Origin: PSRF01 sp051000815
Lineage (GTDB): Bacteria > Acidobacteriota > Blastocatellia > Pyrinomonadales > Pyrinomonadaceae
Direction: 5' to 3'
Assembly: GCA_051000815.1 (NCBI GenBank)
Contig: JBPCNX010000013.1
Coordinates: 1 to 64,000 of the forward strand
DNA length: 64,000 bases
Below the pieces are notes generated by a model that ran no database searches, was not told the origin of the DNA, and was given only the letters and a program-made list of their open reading frames with translations. This document shows, piece after piece, positions 17,059 through 26,437 of the stretch (position 1 is the stretch's first letter; each line of letters opens with the position of its first letter). A program made the position numbers and the translations under genes.

Positions 17059-19011
17059 TTATGCGAGATTGCTGATTTCGACCGGCTCAACCTCTTCCGC
17101 CAGATCAAAACCAAAAATCCGTGAGTAGAAATACAACTCGCCATCGAGTGATCGTTTAATGTTCTTTGCCTGGCGAAAGCCATGCTGCTCGCCCGCAAAT
17201 GAAACATAAGCGACCGGAACTCCTTTTGCGCGCAAAGCCTCGACCATGATCTCGGCCTGATTCGGCGGCACTACTCGATCTTCAAGTCCCTGGAAGAAAA
17301 TGACCGGACAGGAAAGCAGCTCCGTAAAGTTTATCGGTGAGCGGTCGCGATAAATATCGCGACGGTCCGGGTAGGGTCCGAAGAGTTTATCAAGATAGCG
17401 CGACTCGAATTTATGTGTCTCAACCGCCAGCGCTTCAGCATCACTTACGCCGTAGTGGCTGGCGCCGGCTTTGAACACGTCCCTGAAAGTTAGCGCGCAG
17501 AGCGTTGTATAACCGCCGGCGCTGCCACCTGTGATCATCAATCGATTCCCGTCAACTTCACCGCGCTCGACCAGATAGCGAGCCCCATTTATGCCATCGT
17601 CAACATCAACTATTCCCCACTTGTCCTTGAGTCGCTCGCGATACTCCCTGCCGTAGCCCGTGCTTCCACCGTAGTTAACGTCAAGCACGGCGATGCCCCT
17701 GCTCGTCCAATACTGAATAGTTAGACTCAAGGCAGTGGCCGCTGCTGAGGTTGGTCCGCCGTGGCTCTTCACAAGTAATGGCGGCAACTCGCCCGCGGGT
17801 GCGCGATAGTCGCGATTTTGGGGCGGATAGAAGAATGCGTGACTGGTTAAGCCACCTTCGGTCGGATACTCGATCGCTTGCGGTACAGAAAAATATCCAG
17901 GATCGATTTTGAGATCGTTTGATCTACGCAACGAGTCGATTCTTCCACTTGCCAGATCGAAGCTCACAATTGCCGGCGGATCCATGGGTGATCCGGCGCG
18001 GAAGACGGATCGTCCCGGCGCCGTTCGCACCCAGCCCATGTCCGTATAGGAAACATCAACAGGTTCAAGCGTCAGCGTATCCGTAGCTAAAGTAGCCAGG
18101 CGCGAAATACCGCGAACCTGGTAAACGCAAACGATTTGCTCGGGAGATGTGAAGCCATAAATCGATAACCCAAAAACCCACTGCGGCACACCCAGCTCAG
18201 CCTTCATGTCAGTAATGACTTCAACGGAACCGCCGGTCTTCAAGCGAGAAAGATTCCACCAGCTATTTCTATCCGATACAAAGTAGAGCACACCATCGGG
18301 CGACCATTCGGGCTGAAAAATTGACTCGGTCAATCCACCCGCGACACACTCAGCACCGGTCAACGCGCCGTCTGCTTCGATTCGCGCCTGCCAGAGTTCG
18401 GTGCCGTCCCAGGGCATGTTTGGATGATTCCAGGTTAACCAAGCGAGTTTTGATCCATCCGGACTCAGACGTGGGGAGGAGTAGAAGTCGTTACCTGAAA
18501 CCAGAACATTCCCACAGTCATCATTGCCACAGGCATTGAGACCGACCAATGTGTTTACTGCTTCGCGTTCAGGGACGCTATGATCCTCGCGGACACAAAT
18601 CAGGCGGCCTCGCACCTCATCAAGCACGACTTCCGCGTAGCGCATTTCTGCCCCTGGCGTTATCGCCTGCGGTTGCTCATGTGGCAATTGTTTGTAAAGG
18701 CGCTGATCGACGAAATTGGAAAAATAGATGGTTCCATGGCGGACAAGATAATCCCCACCGCCGTATTCGTGTACCCGCGTTCGCGCATTGAAAGGCGGCG
18801 GATTGATGTCAGTAAGCTGACCTGACACGTCGCGCTTGACGATCACCTGACGGCCGCCCTCGGACGGCCGCATCTCGACCCAATAGATGTCCTCACCATC
18901 AATGGTAGGCTGATTGAGACCGACCGAACCGCCTACGATTAGGTCAGCAGTAATTGGCGATTTCCAGGAACCGTACGGAGCAATGCTTTCAGAAATCCCT
19001 TTATATTTCAT
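17059..19011 (-). CDS. S9-family prolyl oligopeptidase-type serine peptidase
   Basis: This 650-residue enzyme has an N-terminal beta-propeller (about 25-370) and a C-terminal alpha/beta-hydrolase domain. The catalytic triad is S497 in TGGSAGGY, D578 in LEDRVVPP and H610 in EQHGF. This arrangement is typical of dipeptidyl-peptidase/acylaminoacyl-peptidase relatives that hydrolyse short peptides. There is no clear signal peptide, so it is probably cytoplasmic and recycles peptides. The start MKYKGISESIAPYGSW is the usual N-terminal motif. It is convergent with the 802-residue protein gene. Confidence 0.92.
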   Translation of the reverse strand: MKYKGISESIAPYGSWKSPITADLIVGGSVGLNQPTIDGEDIYWVEMRPSEGGRQVIVKRDVSGQLTDINPPPFNARTRVHEYGGGDYLVRHGTIYFSNFVDQRLYKQLPHEQPQAITPGAEMRYAEVVLDEVRGRLICVREDHSVPEREAVNTLVGLNACGNDDCGNVLVSGNDFYSSPRLSPDGSKLAWLTWNHPNMPWDGTELWQARIEADGALTGAECVAGGLTESIFQPEWSPDGVLYFVSDRNSWWNLSRLKTGGSVEVITDMKAELGVPQWVFGLSIYGFTSPEQIVCVYQVRGISRLATLATDTLTLEPVDVSYTDMGWVRTAPGRSVFRAGSPMDPPAIVSFDLASGRIDSLRRSNDLKIDPGYFSVPQAIEYPTEGGLTSHAFFYPPQNRDYRAPAGELPPLLVKSHGGPTSAAATALSLTIQYWTSRGIAVLDVNYGGSTGYGREYRERLKDKWGIVDVDDGINGARYLVERGEVDGNRLMITGGSAGGYTTLCALTFRDVFKAGASHYGVSDAEALAVETHKFESRYLDKLFGPYPDRRDIYRDRSPINFTELLSCPVIFFQGLEDRVVPPNQAEIMVEALRAKGVPVAYVSFAGEQHGFRQAKNIKRSLDGELYFYSRIFGFDLAEEVEPVEISNLA

Positions 19012-19157
19012 GCAGATCGACCTTATTAGAGTCAGCTTCGCAAATGATTTGTTACATTCTCGTAAAGGCTTTGCAAGACAGCTGCAACCTAAATTCTTCA
19101 GCCTCGGTCTAACCTTCGCCCATCGTTAATTCTCCATGGGAGAACTGAGATAAAGGT

Positions 19158-19191
19158 AAGGGCGTCGGTCTTGGGGGAGGTCGACGCCCTC
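19158..19191. other. Strong hairpin in the 19.0-19.8 kb spacer
   Basis: A perfect 9-bp stem AGGGCGTCG/CGACGCCCT encloses a 16-base loop and is followed on the plus strand by CTCTTTT. It could be a terminator or part of a small RNA. No plus-strand gene precedes it, so what it would terminate is unclear. Confidence 0.5.
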
Positions 19192-19331
19192 TCTTTTGCC
19201 TGCTGTTCACCACCGATTCAACTGACAGTCCATCAACTTCCGGCTGTATGACTACATTGGTTCTTGACGGAAGCGGCCTAGTTCTCATGACCAGAAGTTC
19301 AGCGTGGTCACCACCCAACATCCTGGTAGTC

Positions 19332-19426
19332 CCCTAGTTTGGTTTTCGTAACGCAACTGTTAGTTTGCGCTGCCCTTGAATGCCATTCATTCAGCGCAAA
19401 CTAACAGTTTGCGTTACAAATTAGGG
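19332..19426. repeat. Inverted repeat, about 25-bp arms
   Basis: The arm at 19348-19372 (contains GCAACTGTTAGTTTGCGCTG) is repeated inverted at 19392-19417 (CAGCGCAAACTAACAGTTTGC) with one base inserted. Weaker outer complementarity (CCCTAGTTTG against AAATTAGGG) extends it. A fragment, CTTGTTAGTTTGCAC, recurs at 47269-47283. It looks like a small mobile palindromic element. Confidence 0.7.
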
Positions 19427-19463
19427 CACTACTCACATCCTGGGGTCGTGGACGCTTTGAATC

Positions 19464-19561
19464 TCATTCACACCATGCTTAAGCCCCGGTGCCTCAATGC
19501 TCCAATAATCAGAAACGTTTGGGATTCTGCCTTCACCGGGCTTAGGCGCGGTGTTGAATGA
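19464..19561. repeat. Imperfect inverted repeat, 28-bp arms
   Basis: TCATTCACACCATGCTTAAG at 19464 and its continuation match, inverted and with a few differences, the segment 19534-19561 (ending GGTGTTGAATGA). The 42-bp centre has no gene. With its neighbour at 19332-19426 it makes the 790-bp spacer 19012-19802 a cluster of small palindromic elements; no coding ORF is credible there. Confidence 0.6.
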
Positions 19562-19711
19562 AAATGAGCGGCGGCTCCTTGCGCTGCATCGTCGTCCTCC
19601 CAGTTCGGAGCTTTCTTCAATGGTCGTCAAGAATTCCTACTGAAAGTATAGTAATGGGAGCCCAGAATTCTTAACCGCAATTTGAAAGTTAGTCAACGAC
19701 CTTTTCAAAAA

Positions 19712-19750
19712 TGAAAAAGGATCGGAAACATCGTGCCCCCGATCCTTTAA
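19712..19750 (-). terminator. Intrinsic terminator of the RG-rich exported protein gene
   Basis: On the minus strand AAAGGATCGG, a 13-base loop and CCGATCCTTTTT form a 10-bp stem running into a T-tract. A second small hairpin (CCTGAC/GTCAGG, 19762-19778) lies between it and the stop codon at 19803. Confidence 0.85.
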
Positions 19751-19802
19751 TGATGTGGCAGGCCTGACCAGGAGTCAGGCGTGCGCTAAGTCGTTAACGT
19801 TC

Positions 19803-20264
19803 TTAGTAACCTGAATACCCATCCCTGTAACCGCTCTCAAAGGCCTCACGGAAATACCGTTGATAGATGTCGCGATCACCAAGACGCGAACTGTAGTCCT
19901 TCGTGGCCTTCTGGAAAGCACCTTCGTCGGTGAAGTCGAACCGCTCGCCGCGGCTCCGGTCCTTGCGACCTTCCTTTATGCCTTCATTCGCACCAGCGTT
20001 CAGTGCGGTTTGGCGTAGCTGAAAGGAGCCACCGAGGTCGCTATAGCCATCGTTGTTGTCGCGTCCGCCACGACGACGATCACGGCGCCGCTGATTGTTA
20101 TTCCAATCACGGTCTCGACGTTGATTCTCATAATATCGGTCATCGCGCGTTTGACCATACCGATCCTGTGCCTGCATTGACATGCCCACGGCTCCGGTTA
20201 AGAGTACAAATGAGAAGGCCAGAATTCCTGTTCCGATCTTTTTAACTGAGTAGGTTGATTTCAT
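19803..20264 (-). CDS. Exported Arg/Asp/Tyr-rich protein of unknown function
   Basis: This 153-residue protein starts at the ATG at 20264 behind a strong AAAGGAG site. The signal peptide (1-33) ends near SMQAQD. The mature part opens with an arginine, aspartate, asparagine and tyrosine-rich region of low complexity (about 35-75), followed by a short helical domain (FQLRQTALNAGANEGIKEGR ... YQRYFREAFESGYRDGYSGY). The repeated GxxxG/YRxGY spacing in the helical part resembles small glycine-zipper-like exported proteins seen in acidobacteria. No function known. It is followed by a strong terminator. Confidence 0.8.
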   Translation of the reverse strand: MKSTYSVKKIGTGILAFSFVLLTGAVGMSMQAQDRYGQTRDDRYYENQRRDRDWNNNQRRRDRRRGGRDNNDGYSDLGGSFQLRQTALNAGANEGIKEGRKDRSRGERFDFTDEGAFQKATKDYSSRLGDRDIYQRYFREAFESGYRDGYSGY

Positions 20265-20423
20265 ATATGTAATCTCCTTTAAGCGATCGAGGAGCAACTC
20301 GTATACCGCCCAAAAGAGCAATGAAAGACTGCAGTTATCCCCTATCACACCCCAAATAGGGCCGTGTGAAGAGATAAGTCATACAGTCGAGTGATTACGA
20401 TGCACTATTGCAGAAAGCGAATC

Positions 20424-23400
20424 TCAAGCCGCTGACTGCGCAGGTTGGCGATTCTGCATGCTGATATCGTGAATAGCTTCCATCACTGCGGATCTGACTT
20501 CGGTAGGGAGCGACCCACGCACCGCCAGACGGCGAAAGGCCGCCACAACCTCAGGATGATTGCTGAACGCGAGCAACTTTATTACGGCTAACCTGACGGC
20601 GATGTCGGGATGGTTCTCAATCGTCTCGATCAGCGGGTGAACTTCCCCAGCCTTGGCCATCAGGAAGAGGATCGTGAAAGCATCGTAGGTTACTTCCCTA
20701 CTCTCGCCAGCCAGGCAGTTGATCGCTTCAGAGGCGAGGCCCGAATTCGCAAGCGCTGCACCAATCTTTCGCCTCCGCTCCGGCGGGGCTTCGCGCAGGG
20801 CGCGCGTAAAAGAGGCTGCTCGATCAGTTGTCAGGTCGCACAGCGCTCGTGCAGCAGCATTCCTAACCTGTGGCACGGGATCGTCAAAAGACTTTGCAAT
20901 CAACTCGAACGACTCGACCGGATCCAACTTCGCTAAGTCTGCCAAAGCCGCGCTGCGTTCTGACGGGTCGCCGCTGTTCAGACGGTCTGCGGCCACAGAA
21001 AGGGGCGAAGGATCAGCATTCACTGCAACGATACCGGCTTCCTTCGCGATGGGAGAAATCGCCTTGGTTGGATCGTCATTCTCAGCCGGCGATTCAACTG
21101 CGACAATTTCTACCACCTCGCGATCAATCGTCTCTTGCTCAGGCGCAAACTCGTCGTTTCCTAAGATGATCACCTCTTCTGCGTTCTCAACAGGTTGGGA
21201 GATGACCAGGCAATCACTAACGGCAAAGTTAACTTCCTGTACCGGCGCCTCAAGTTCCAGCGCCTGCCCCTCAATGCTTTGAGCAAGGCGAAACTCGTTT
21301 TCACGGGCGACCTCTTCCTGAAGTCGCAACTCTGCTTGAGCCAACTCCAGCCGCTTTTGTTGTTCCGCTTCTTCATGCCGCAGCGCTTCGATTTGATCGG
21401 CCAGTTGCCGTTCCTTCATCACGCGTTGCTGCGCTTCTGCCTGCGCCTCGAGCTGCGCCGGGTCGAGCTCCGCCGAAACTATAACTGTTGTTTGTTCGGC
21501 TTCAAGACGAGATTCCAAATCATGGAGGCGTTTCATCTGCGCCGTTTCAGCCTGGCTTAAAGCGTTAAGCTGAGCATTCAGCTGCGCTTCCTTTGTTGAG
21601 CGCTCACGGGCCTCGGCGACCGCTTTCGTGGCGGCAACTTCCAAAGCGGCCAGGCGAGCCTCCTGCTCCATAGATTGAGAAATTTGGCGTTCTTTTTCTT
21701 CAATGCCAACTTCGAGCTTCTCGACCAGTTTCTGTCGCTTGACCCCTGACTTGCGCAGCGCGGCGATCTCGAGCTTGAGTTGCTCCTGTCTCTCGGCCCG
21801 GAGTCTTGCCTCGGATTCGGTTTGAGCCCGGAGGCTTTCAAGTTCGGCAATTTGCTGCGCCTCGATTTCAGCCTGCTGACGGACCCCCTCTTCCATTTGT
21901 TTGCGTTTGGCTTCGATCTCGCGTTGTCGAGCTATCGCTTCCTCGTCTCTGGTATTTTTCTCGTTGCTGAGAAGCTGTTCCTCTTGCTTCACACGACGCA
22001 TTGCCGCGGATTCAGATTGGGTGAAACGCTCGCGCAGTGTTGCCTCTTCAGCCGCGAATCGCTGCTCCTGCTCCGCCGCGAGCCGCTGGAATTCTGCCTC
22101 GATTTCGGCCAGACGTTGGCGCTGTGCAACTTCTTCAGCGGCGACCCGTTGCGCGAGTTCTGCGCTGATTCTCTGTGCTTGAGCCTCGGCCTCGGCGATG
22201 CGTTGACGGCGTGTTTCCTCTTCAGCAGAGAGACGTTGGGCTTGTTCCGCCACGCGTCGCTGAGCTTCGGTTTCCGTTTCGGTTAGAAGATTGCGCCTGT
22301 TCTCCTCTTCAACTGCAAGTCGCTGTGCCAACTCGGCGTTGATCCGCCATGTTTCAGCCTCGGTTTCAGCAAAGCGTTGACGGTGTGCTTCCTCCTCAGC
22401 GGCTTGTCGCTGTGCTTGTTCCGTAGCCAGCCGCTTCGTCTCAGCCTGGGCAAGCTCAACACGACGGGTCTGTTCCTGTGCGACTCGACGCATTACTTCA
22501 ATTCCGGCGTTGAGTTCTTGCTCCAATTCAGCGCGCTGTTGCGCGTCGCGTTCAGCCTGGGCCCTCGTTTCCTCTAACTGAACCAGCCGCCTTTCATTTT
22601 CACTCGCCAGCTCCTGGATTTCAGCCTCTGCTTCAGCGATACGTTGAAACTGCTCAGCCTCAACACTCCGAAGCGCCGCAGTCTCGGTTTTCAAATGCTG
22701 CGACCTATCAGCTCGTGAACGCGCCTCGGCCTCGGCCTGATTACGGATCGCTTCAAGCGCCGCAATTTGCTCCTGCTCTTCAGCGGCCCAAAGTCGGACC
22801 GCTGCTTCGGCCTTTTGTCTTTCGGTTTCAGCAGCCTGCTGGCGGGATCTCGCTTCAGCCTCTCGCTGAATTTCGGCCTCCGCCGCAAGCCTAGTCTCTT
22901 CCTCGTGAATTTGACGGGCCTGAGCTTCTTCCTGCTCCAGGCTGACTCGCAAAGCTTTGAGCCGCTCAAGTTGTTTTACTTCGGCTTCGTGCAACACTTC
23001 GATTGCTGCAGCGAGTTGCTGTTCAACCTCAGACCGGCGCTGAGCTTCGCTCTCAAATTTGGCGCGCAGCGTTTCCAGCGCTTCCTGACGCTCCTTTTCC
23101 AACTCAGCTTGCTGGCTGGCCTCTGCTTCAACCTGTCGTAAAACTTCGTCCTGCGCCGCAAGCCGAGCCTGAGCAGTCTCCACTCTCCTACGCTGCTGCG
23201 TGATGGCTTGGCGACTCGACTCCAGCTCACTCTCGAGTTCCTGCTGTTTCTCTTTCAACTCCTGCGCCGCAACTTCTGCTTGTTGCAAGCCAAGCCTGCG
23301 AATCTCGATCGTCTCTTCTTGTTTCAGTTTCTGTTCCTGCAGGGCTTCGATTGCCGCTTCAAGTTGTTGCTCCTGTTGCGTTCGCTCGGCCGCTGCTGAA

Positions 23401-26030
23401 ATGGCTTGATTACGCACCTCCGCCTGATGAGCCAATCGTCCTTGTTCCAGGCGTGCTTGCTCCTGAACGTCGGTTTCAAGTTGTTGGAGTTCCCGTTCCT
23501 GAAGCGCGCGGCGCGCTTCTGCACTTGCTAGCTGTTCGAGTTGGACCCGCGTCGCCTCGCTCAGCTCCTCGATCTCCCGGCTGAACTGCGCTTCACGTTC
23601 TTTCTGCTGCTGACGAACTGCCTCAAGCTGACCGGTCTTCAGCTTCAGCTCCTCGATCGTCTGGGTCTGTTGGGCGTCTGCTTCCTTGAGCGCGGCTATT
23701 CCATCCTTGAGTTGCCGTTCCTCTTCCTGCCGGCGTCGGGCTTCCGCTTCGGCGTGGTCGCGCACCGCTGCCAATTGCAGCAGACGCAACTCCTCCTGCT
23801 CGGATTGCGATTGAACTTCCGCTTCGATCTGTCTGAGCGACTCTTCCTGGGCAGTCCGTCGTGCATCCACCGCAGCGAGTTTCTCACTTTGAACCTTATG
23901 GGCCTGTTCAAGCGTTTGAATCTCCGCCTGCAGTTGTCCTTCCCGCTCGGCGAGATGCTGCCCAGCAGTTTCGGCTTGGCTTAGATTTGCCTCCAGGGCC
24001 TCGATACTCTTACGTTGTTGGGCTTCCGCTTCGCGCAACGTTGCGATTGTGACACTGAGCTGTTGTTCGACTTCAATCCGACGTTGCCTTTCTGCTTCGG
24101 CCTGGGAACGGATTGCCGCGAGGTTGGCCAGGCGCTGTTGTTCTTCTTCTGTTCTTACCTGCACTTCCGCTTCAAGCTGCGTGATTGCCTCTTCCTGAAT
24201 AATGCGGCTCGCCTCAGCAGCATCAAGTCTTTGACACTGGGACTGTTTAGCCTGACGTAACTCTTCCAACTCGCGGTTAAGTACGGCTTCTCTTTCAGCT
24301 CTAGCTTGCGCTTCCAATGCGGCTTTGCTGCGAATATCGGCCAGTTCCGCGAGTCGTCTTTCCTCGTCCTCAGCCTGGCGTCGCAGCCTGGCAGCAGCTC
24401 TTTCGTTCGCCTCATCGGCTGCCTGGCGTCGCGCTTCCGCTTCAGCCAACTCAAGCAGTTTTGCTTCATCAATCAAGCGGGATTCAGTTTTGGCGACCTC
24501 CATCGCCTCTGCTTGTGCCCGGCGAATTCGAGCTTCCGCCTCCGCTATGCGTTTCGCCTGTTCTGCTTCTACAGTTCGCAGAGCTTCGATTTCGTGACTC
24601 AAGCGTTGTTCTCTCTCAGCTCGGTGGCGCGCCTTGGCTTCAGCCCTATGCCGGACTTCTTCCTGAGCGCTGAGCGCCACTGTAGCTTCAGCGACTCGCT
24701 TCCGCTCTTCTATTTCCAGCACCTGAAGAGCTTCGATCCCGGCCTTGAGCTGCCGTTCCTTTTCAGCCCGTCGCTCGGAGTCGGCCTTTAACTTGTGACG
24801 GAAAACCTTGAGTTCCTTAAGCCGCTGTTGATCTTCCTCGTTGAGTCGAACCGCTTCAGCTTCGGCCTGTTGCCTAGCCTCTTCATAAGCCCGCATCTGG
24901 GCCTCTGCTTTACCAATGCGCTTAACTTGTTCAGCTTCCGACCTGCGAAGCGCATCGATGGCAGTTTGAAGTTGTTGCTCCTGTCCGGAGCGAAGACGCG
25001 CGTCGACCTGCGCTTGATTACGGATCGCTTCGAGTTGAGCGAGGCGCTGTCGTTCCTCTTCCGCGCGCGCACGTATTTCGGCCTCAGCTTGTTTGACAGC
25101 TTCATCCTGTTTACGCCGCCTGGCTTCGGCTTCCGCGATACCTCTCAGCTGTTCCTGTTCGGAATCTCGCAACGCCTCAATCTCGGCCTTCAGAAGTTTT
25201 TCTCGCTCGGCGAGGTGTTGTGCTTTCGCCTCGATCTGGTGTCGGGCTTCTTCCTGCGCGCGTAAGCGGTTTTCAGCTGTGGCAATCAACTGTGCCTGTT
25301 TTGCCTCTGCCTGGCGCAACAATTCGAACCCAGCGTCGATCTGAATGTCGGTTTCCACGCGTAACGCTTCTCGCGCAACGGAAGAACGTCTGGCCTCATA
25401 TTGAGATAGTCCTTCAGCGTCACTCTTGCTTCGCGATTCATCGTCAACCTTTAGCGTCTGACTCTTTTCTGAAGGCGGTTCCCGAAGCGCCCCCGGTGAA
25501 TCGTTTTCAAATAACCTGCTTACTTCCGTCACCGCCTCGAGTCGAATCTCTTCCAACTGCGCTAGTCGTTGATCTTGTGTCCTGCTGCCCTTTAGATCGT
25601 GTTCGCTTTGGTTTGCCTCTTCCTGGAATCGTTGTTGTTCGCGTGGCGGAAGAACCGGCGCGGACATGACTGGATGAAGATCTGCCTGCCGGTTTGTGAT
25701 CGCAAAGATGGCATTCGAGATGGTGGAATCCGGCGTCTGACCATTGCGCTCGCGTGCCTGTAGATCACTGAGGGCCGCGATGACCGAAGCATCGCCGATT
25801 AGACCGAGCGATTGGGCTGAAGCTTTACGTACTTCTGAGGAACCGTCGTAGAGCGCCGCAATGAGGTATGGGGCTGCAGCAGAGCGTCCCAACATGCCAA
25901 GCTCATGCGCCGCCGCGGCTCGCTCGCTTGCCAACTCTGACATCAGCAAGTTATGCGTGGCTTCGTCAAAGCCATTGCGGTGTAGTTCTGCTTCTTCAAA
26001 CTGCGATGGAACGGGAGGCATTGTGGCCAT
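20424..26030 (-). CDS. Giant HEAT-coiled-coil-HEAT protein
   Basis: This 1868-residue protein has three parts. Residues about 25-115 form HEAT/PBS-lyase-type repeats (AAAAHELGMLGRSAAAPYLI, SSEVRKASAQSLGLIGDASV). Residues about 135-1600 are almost uninterrupted Ala/Glu/Gln/Arg/Leu coiled coil. Residues about 1670-1860 are HEAT-like again (SERSAALADLAKLDPVESFE, PQVRNAAARALCDL). The coil has internal periods: 116 residues three times (starts 632, 748, 864, next at 980), 74 residues near 328-401, and six tandem 29-residue units at 1189-1362. There is no signal peptide, membrane span, Walker motif or enzyme motif. It has a GGAG ribosome site and stands alone. It could be a cytoskeletal or scaffold rod several hundred angstroms long; function is not known. 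Confidence 0.85.
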   Translation of the reverse strand: MATMPPVPSQFEEAELHRNGFDEATHNLLMSELASERAAAAHELGMLGRSAAAPYLIAALYDGSSEVRKASAQSLGLIGDASVIAALSDLQARERNGQTPDSTISNAIFAITNRQADLHPVMSAPVLPPREQQRFQEEANQSEHDLKGSRTQDQRLAQLEEIRLEAVTEVSRLFENDSPGALREPPSEKSQTLKVDDESRSKSDAEGLSQYEARRSSVAREALRVETDIQIDAGFELLRQAEAKQAQLIATAENRLRAQEEARHQIEAKAQHLAEREKLLKAEIEALRDSEQEQLRGIAEAEARRRKQDEAVKQAEAEIRARAEEERQRLAQLEAIRNQAQVDARLRSGQEQQLQTAIDALRRSEAEQVKRIGKAEAQMRAYEEARQQAEAEAVRLNEEDQQRLKELKVFRHKLKADSERRAEKERQLKAGIEALQVLEIEERKRVAEATVALSAQEEVRHRAEAKARHRAEREQRLSHEIEALRTVEAEQAKRIAEAEARIRRAQAEAMEVAKTESRLIDEAKLLELAEAEARRQAADEANERAAARLRRQAEDEERRLAELADIRSKAALEAQARAEREAVLNRELEELRQAKQSQCQRLDAAEASRIIQEEAITQLEAEVQVRTEEEQQRLANLAAIRSQAEAERQRRIEVEQQLSVTIATLREAEAQQRKSIEALEANLSQAETAGQHLAEREGQLQAEIQTLEQAHKVQSEKLAAVDARRTAQEESLRQIEAEVQSQSEQEELRLLQLAAVRDHAEAEARRRQEEERQLKDGIAALKEADAQQTQTIEELKLKTGQLEAVRQQQKEREAQFSREIEELSEATRVQLEQLASAEARRALQERELQQLETDVQEQARLEQGRLAHQAEVRNQAISAAAERTQQEQQLEAAIEALQEQKLKQEETIEIRRLGLQQAEVAAQELKEKQQELESELESSRQAITQQRRRVETAQARLAAQDEVLRQVEAEASQQAELEKERQEALETLRAKFESEAQRRSEVEQQLAAAIEVLHEAEVKQLERLKALRVSLEQEEAQARQIHEEETRLAAEAEIQREAEARSRQQAAETERQKAEAAVRLWAAEEQEQIAALEAIRNQAEAEARSRADRSQHLKTETAALRSVEAEQFQRIAEAEAEIQELASENERRLVQLEETRAQAERDAQQRAELEQELNAGIEVMRRVAQEQTRRVELAQAETKRLATEQAQRQAAEEEAHRQRFAETEAETWRINAELAQRLAVEEENRRNLLTETETEAQRRVAEQAQRLSAEEETRRQRIAEAEAQAQRISAELAQRVAAEEVAQRQRLAEIEAEFQRLAAEQEQRFAAEEATLRERFTQSESAAMRRVKQEEQLLSNEKNTRDEEAIARQREIEAKRKQMEEGVRQQAEIEAQQIAELESLRAQTESEARLRAERQEQLKLEIAALRKSGVKRQKLVEKLEVGIEEKERQISQSMEQEARLAALEVAATKAVAEARERSTKEAQLNAQLNALSQAETAQMKRLHDLESRLEAEQTTVIVSAELDPAQLEAQAEAQQRVMKERQLADQIEALRHEEAEQQKRLELAQAELRLQEEVARENEFRLAQSIEGQALELEAPVQEVNFAVSDCLVISQPVENAEEVIILGNDEFAPEQETIDREVVEIVAVESPAENDDPTKAISPIAKEAGIVAVNADPSPLSVAADRLNSGDPSERSAALADLAKLDPVESFELIAKSFDDPVPQVRNAAARALCDLTTDRAASFTRALREAPPERRRKIGAALANSGLASEAINCLAGESREVTYDAFTILFLMAKAGEVHPLIETIENHPDIAVRLAVIKLLAFSNHPEVVAAFRRLAVRGSLPTEVRSAVMEAIHDISMQNRQPAQSAA
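21945..22466 (-). repeat. Six tandem 29-codon repeats in the giant coiled-coil gene
   Basis: Six consecutive 87-bp units encode residues 1189-1362. Each follows the pattern QR-hydrophobic-AE-x-EA-xx-QR-hydrophobic-xAE-xx-QR-hydrophobic-xAEE-xxxR. The fit is exact for all six with no insertions. Twenty-nine residues equal 7+11+11, so the units can continue a left-to-right-handed coil mix without breaking it. Confidence 0.85.
23094..24137 (-). repeat. Three 116-codon repeats in the giant coiled-coil gene
   Basis: Units starting at residues 632, 748 and 864 are each exactly 116 residues long, anchored by RLANLAAIR, RLLQLAAVR and RLAHQAEVR, followed by EQQL or ERQL at position 25-28 and EA-rich linkers. 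A fourth start appears at 980. An earlier shorter unit (328 to 402) has 74 residues. The difference, 42, is six heptads; both lengths equal whole heptads plus 11. Confidence 0.8.
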
Positions 26031-26437
26031 GATTAGATCTCCGACCTTGGGGTACGTGAGAGGAGTTGGGGGTTAGGCGCAGGTTAAATAGGTTGGCTCA
26101 TGAAGCGCTACGAAACGCACGGCGAAAACGTCGGGGATAAACTGGACTAGTTATGCGTAGATCGAAGAGTCGCGTAGGTGAGAAAGACTCTTCTCTGCGA
26201 TTCAGACTTGGCGGCCTCAGTGGATAAACTAAACGGCCAAAGGGATTCTCGTCTATATGGCCGCCTTCCGTCAATACCCTTTCCACAGTTTTAGGCACTC
26301 TTTTTCAGTCTCCCGGGGTTACTACGCTAAGAATCGCGGTTTTTCTGGATGTCCCGCTTAAAACTTCCAGAACTTTTTCCGGCCTAACGCATTCGCGTGC
26401 GATAATTCCCGAAATCGGAAACCAAGGAGAGTTAAGT
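26031..26437. other. Divergent intergenic region
   Basis: This 407-bp spacer between the giant coiled-coil gene (minus) and the ypfJ-like gene (plus) should hold both promoters. GATAAT at 26401 could be a -10 box for the plus gene but lacks a good -35. A small AAGAGTC/GACTCTT hairpin lies at 26165-26192. Nothing else recognised. Confidence 0.35.

Noticed and set aside
19109..19321. 70-residue minus-strand ORF in the 19-kb spacer
   Set aside because: It crosses a strong hairpin and has no domain or credible start.
20719..25669. Many ORFs of 60-190 codons on both strands within the giant coiled-coil gene
   Set aside because: They follow the repetitive codons of the coil in other frames, with biased Ser/Ala/Arg or Leu/Phe composition and no ribosome sites.
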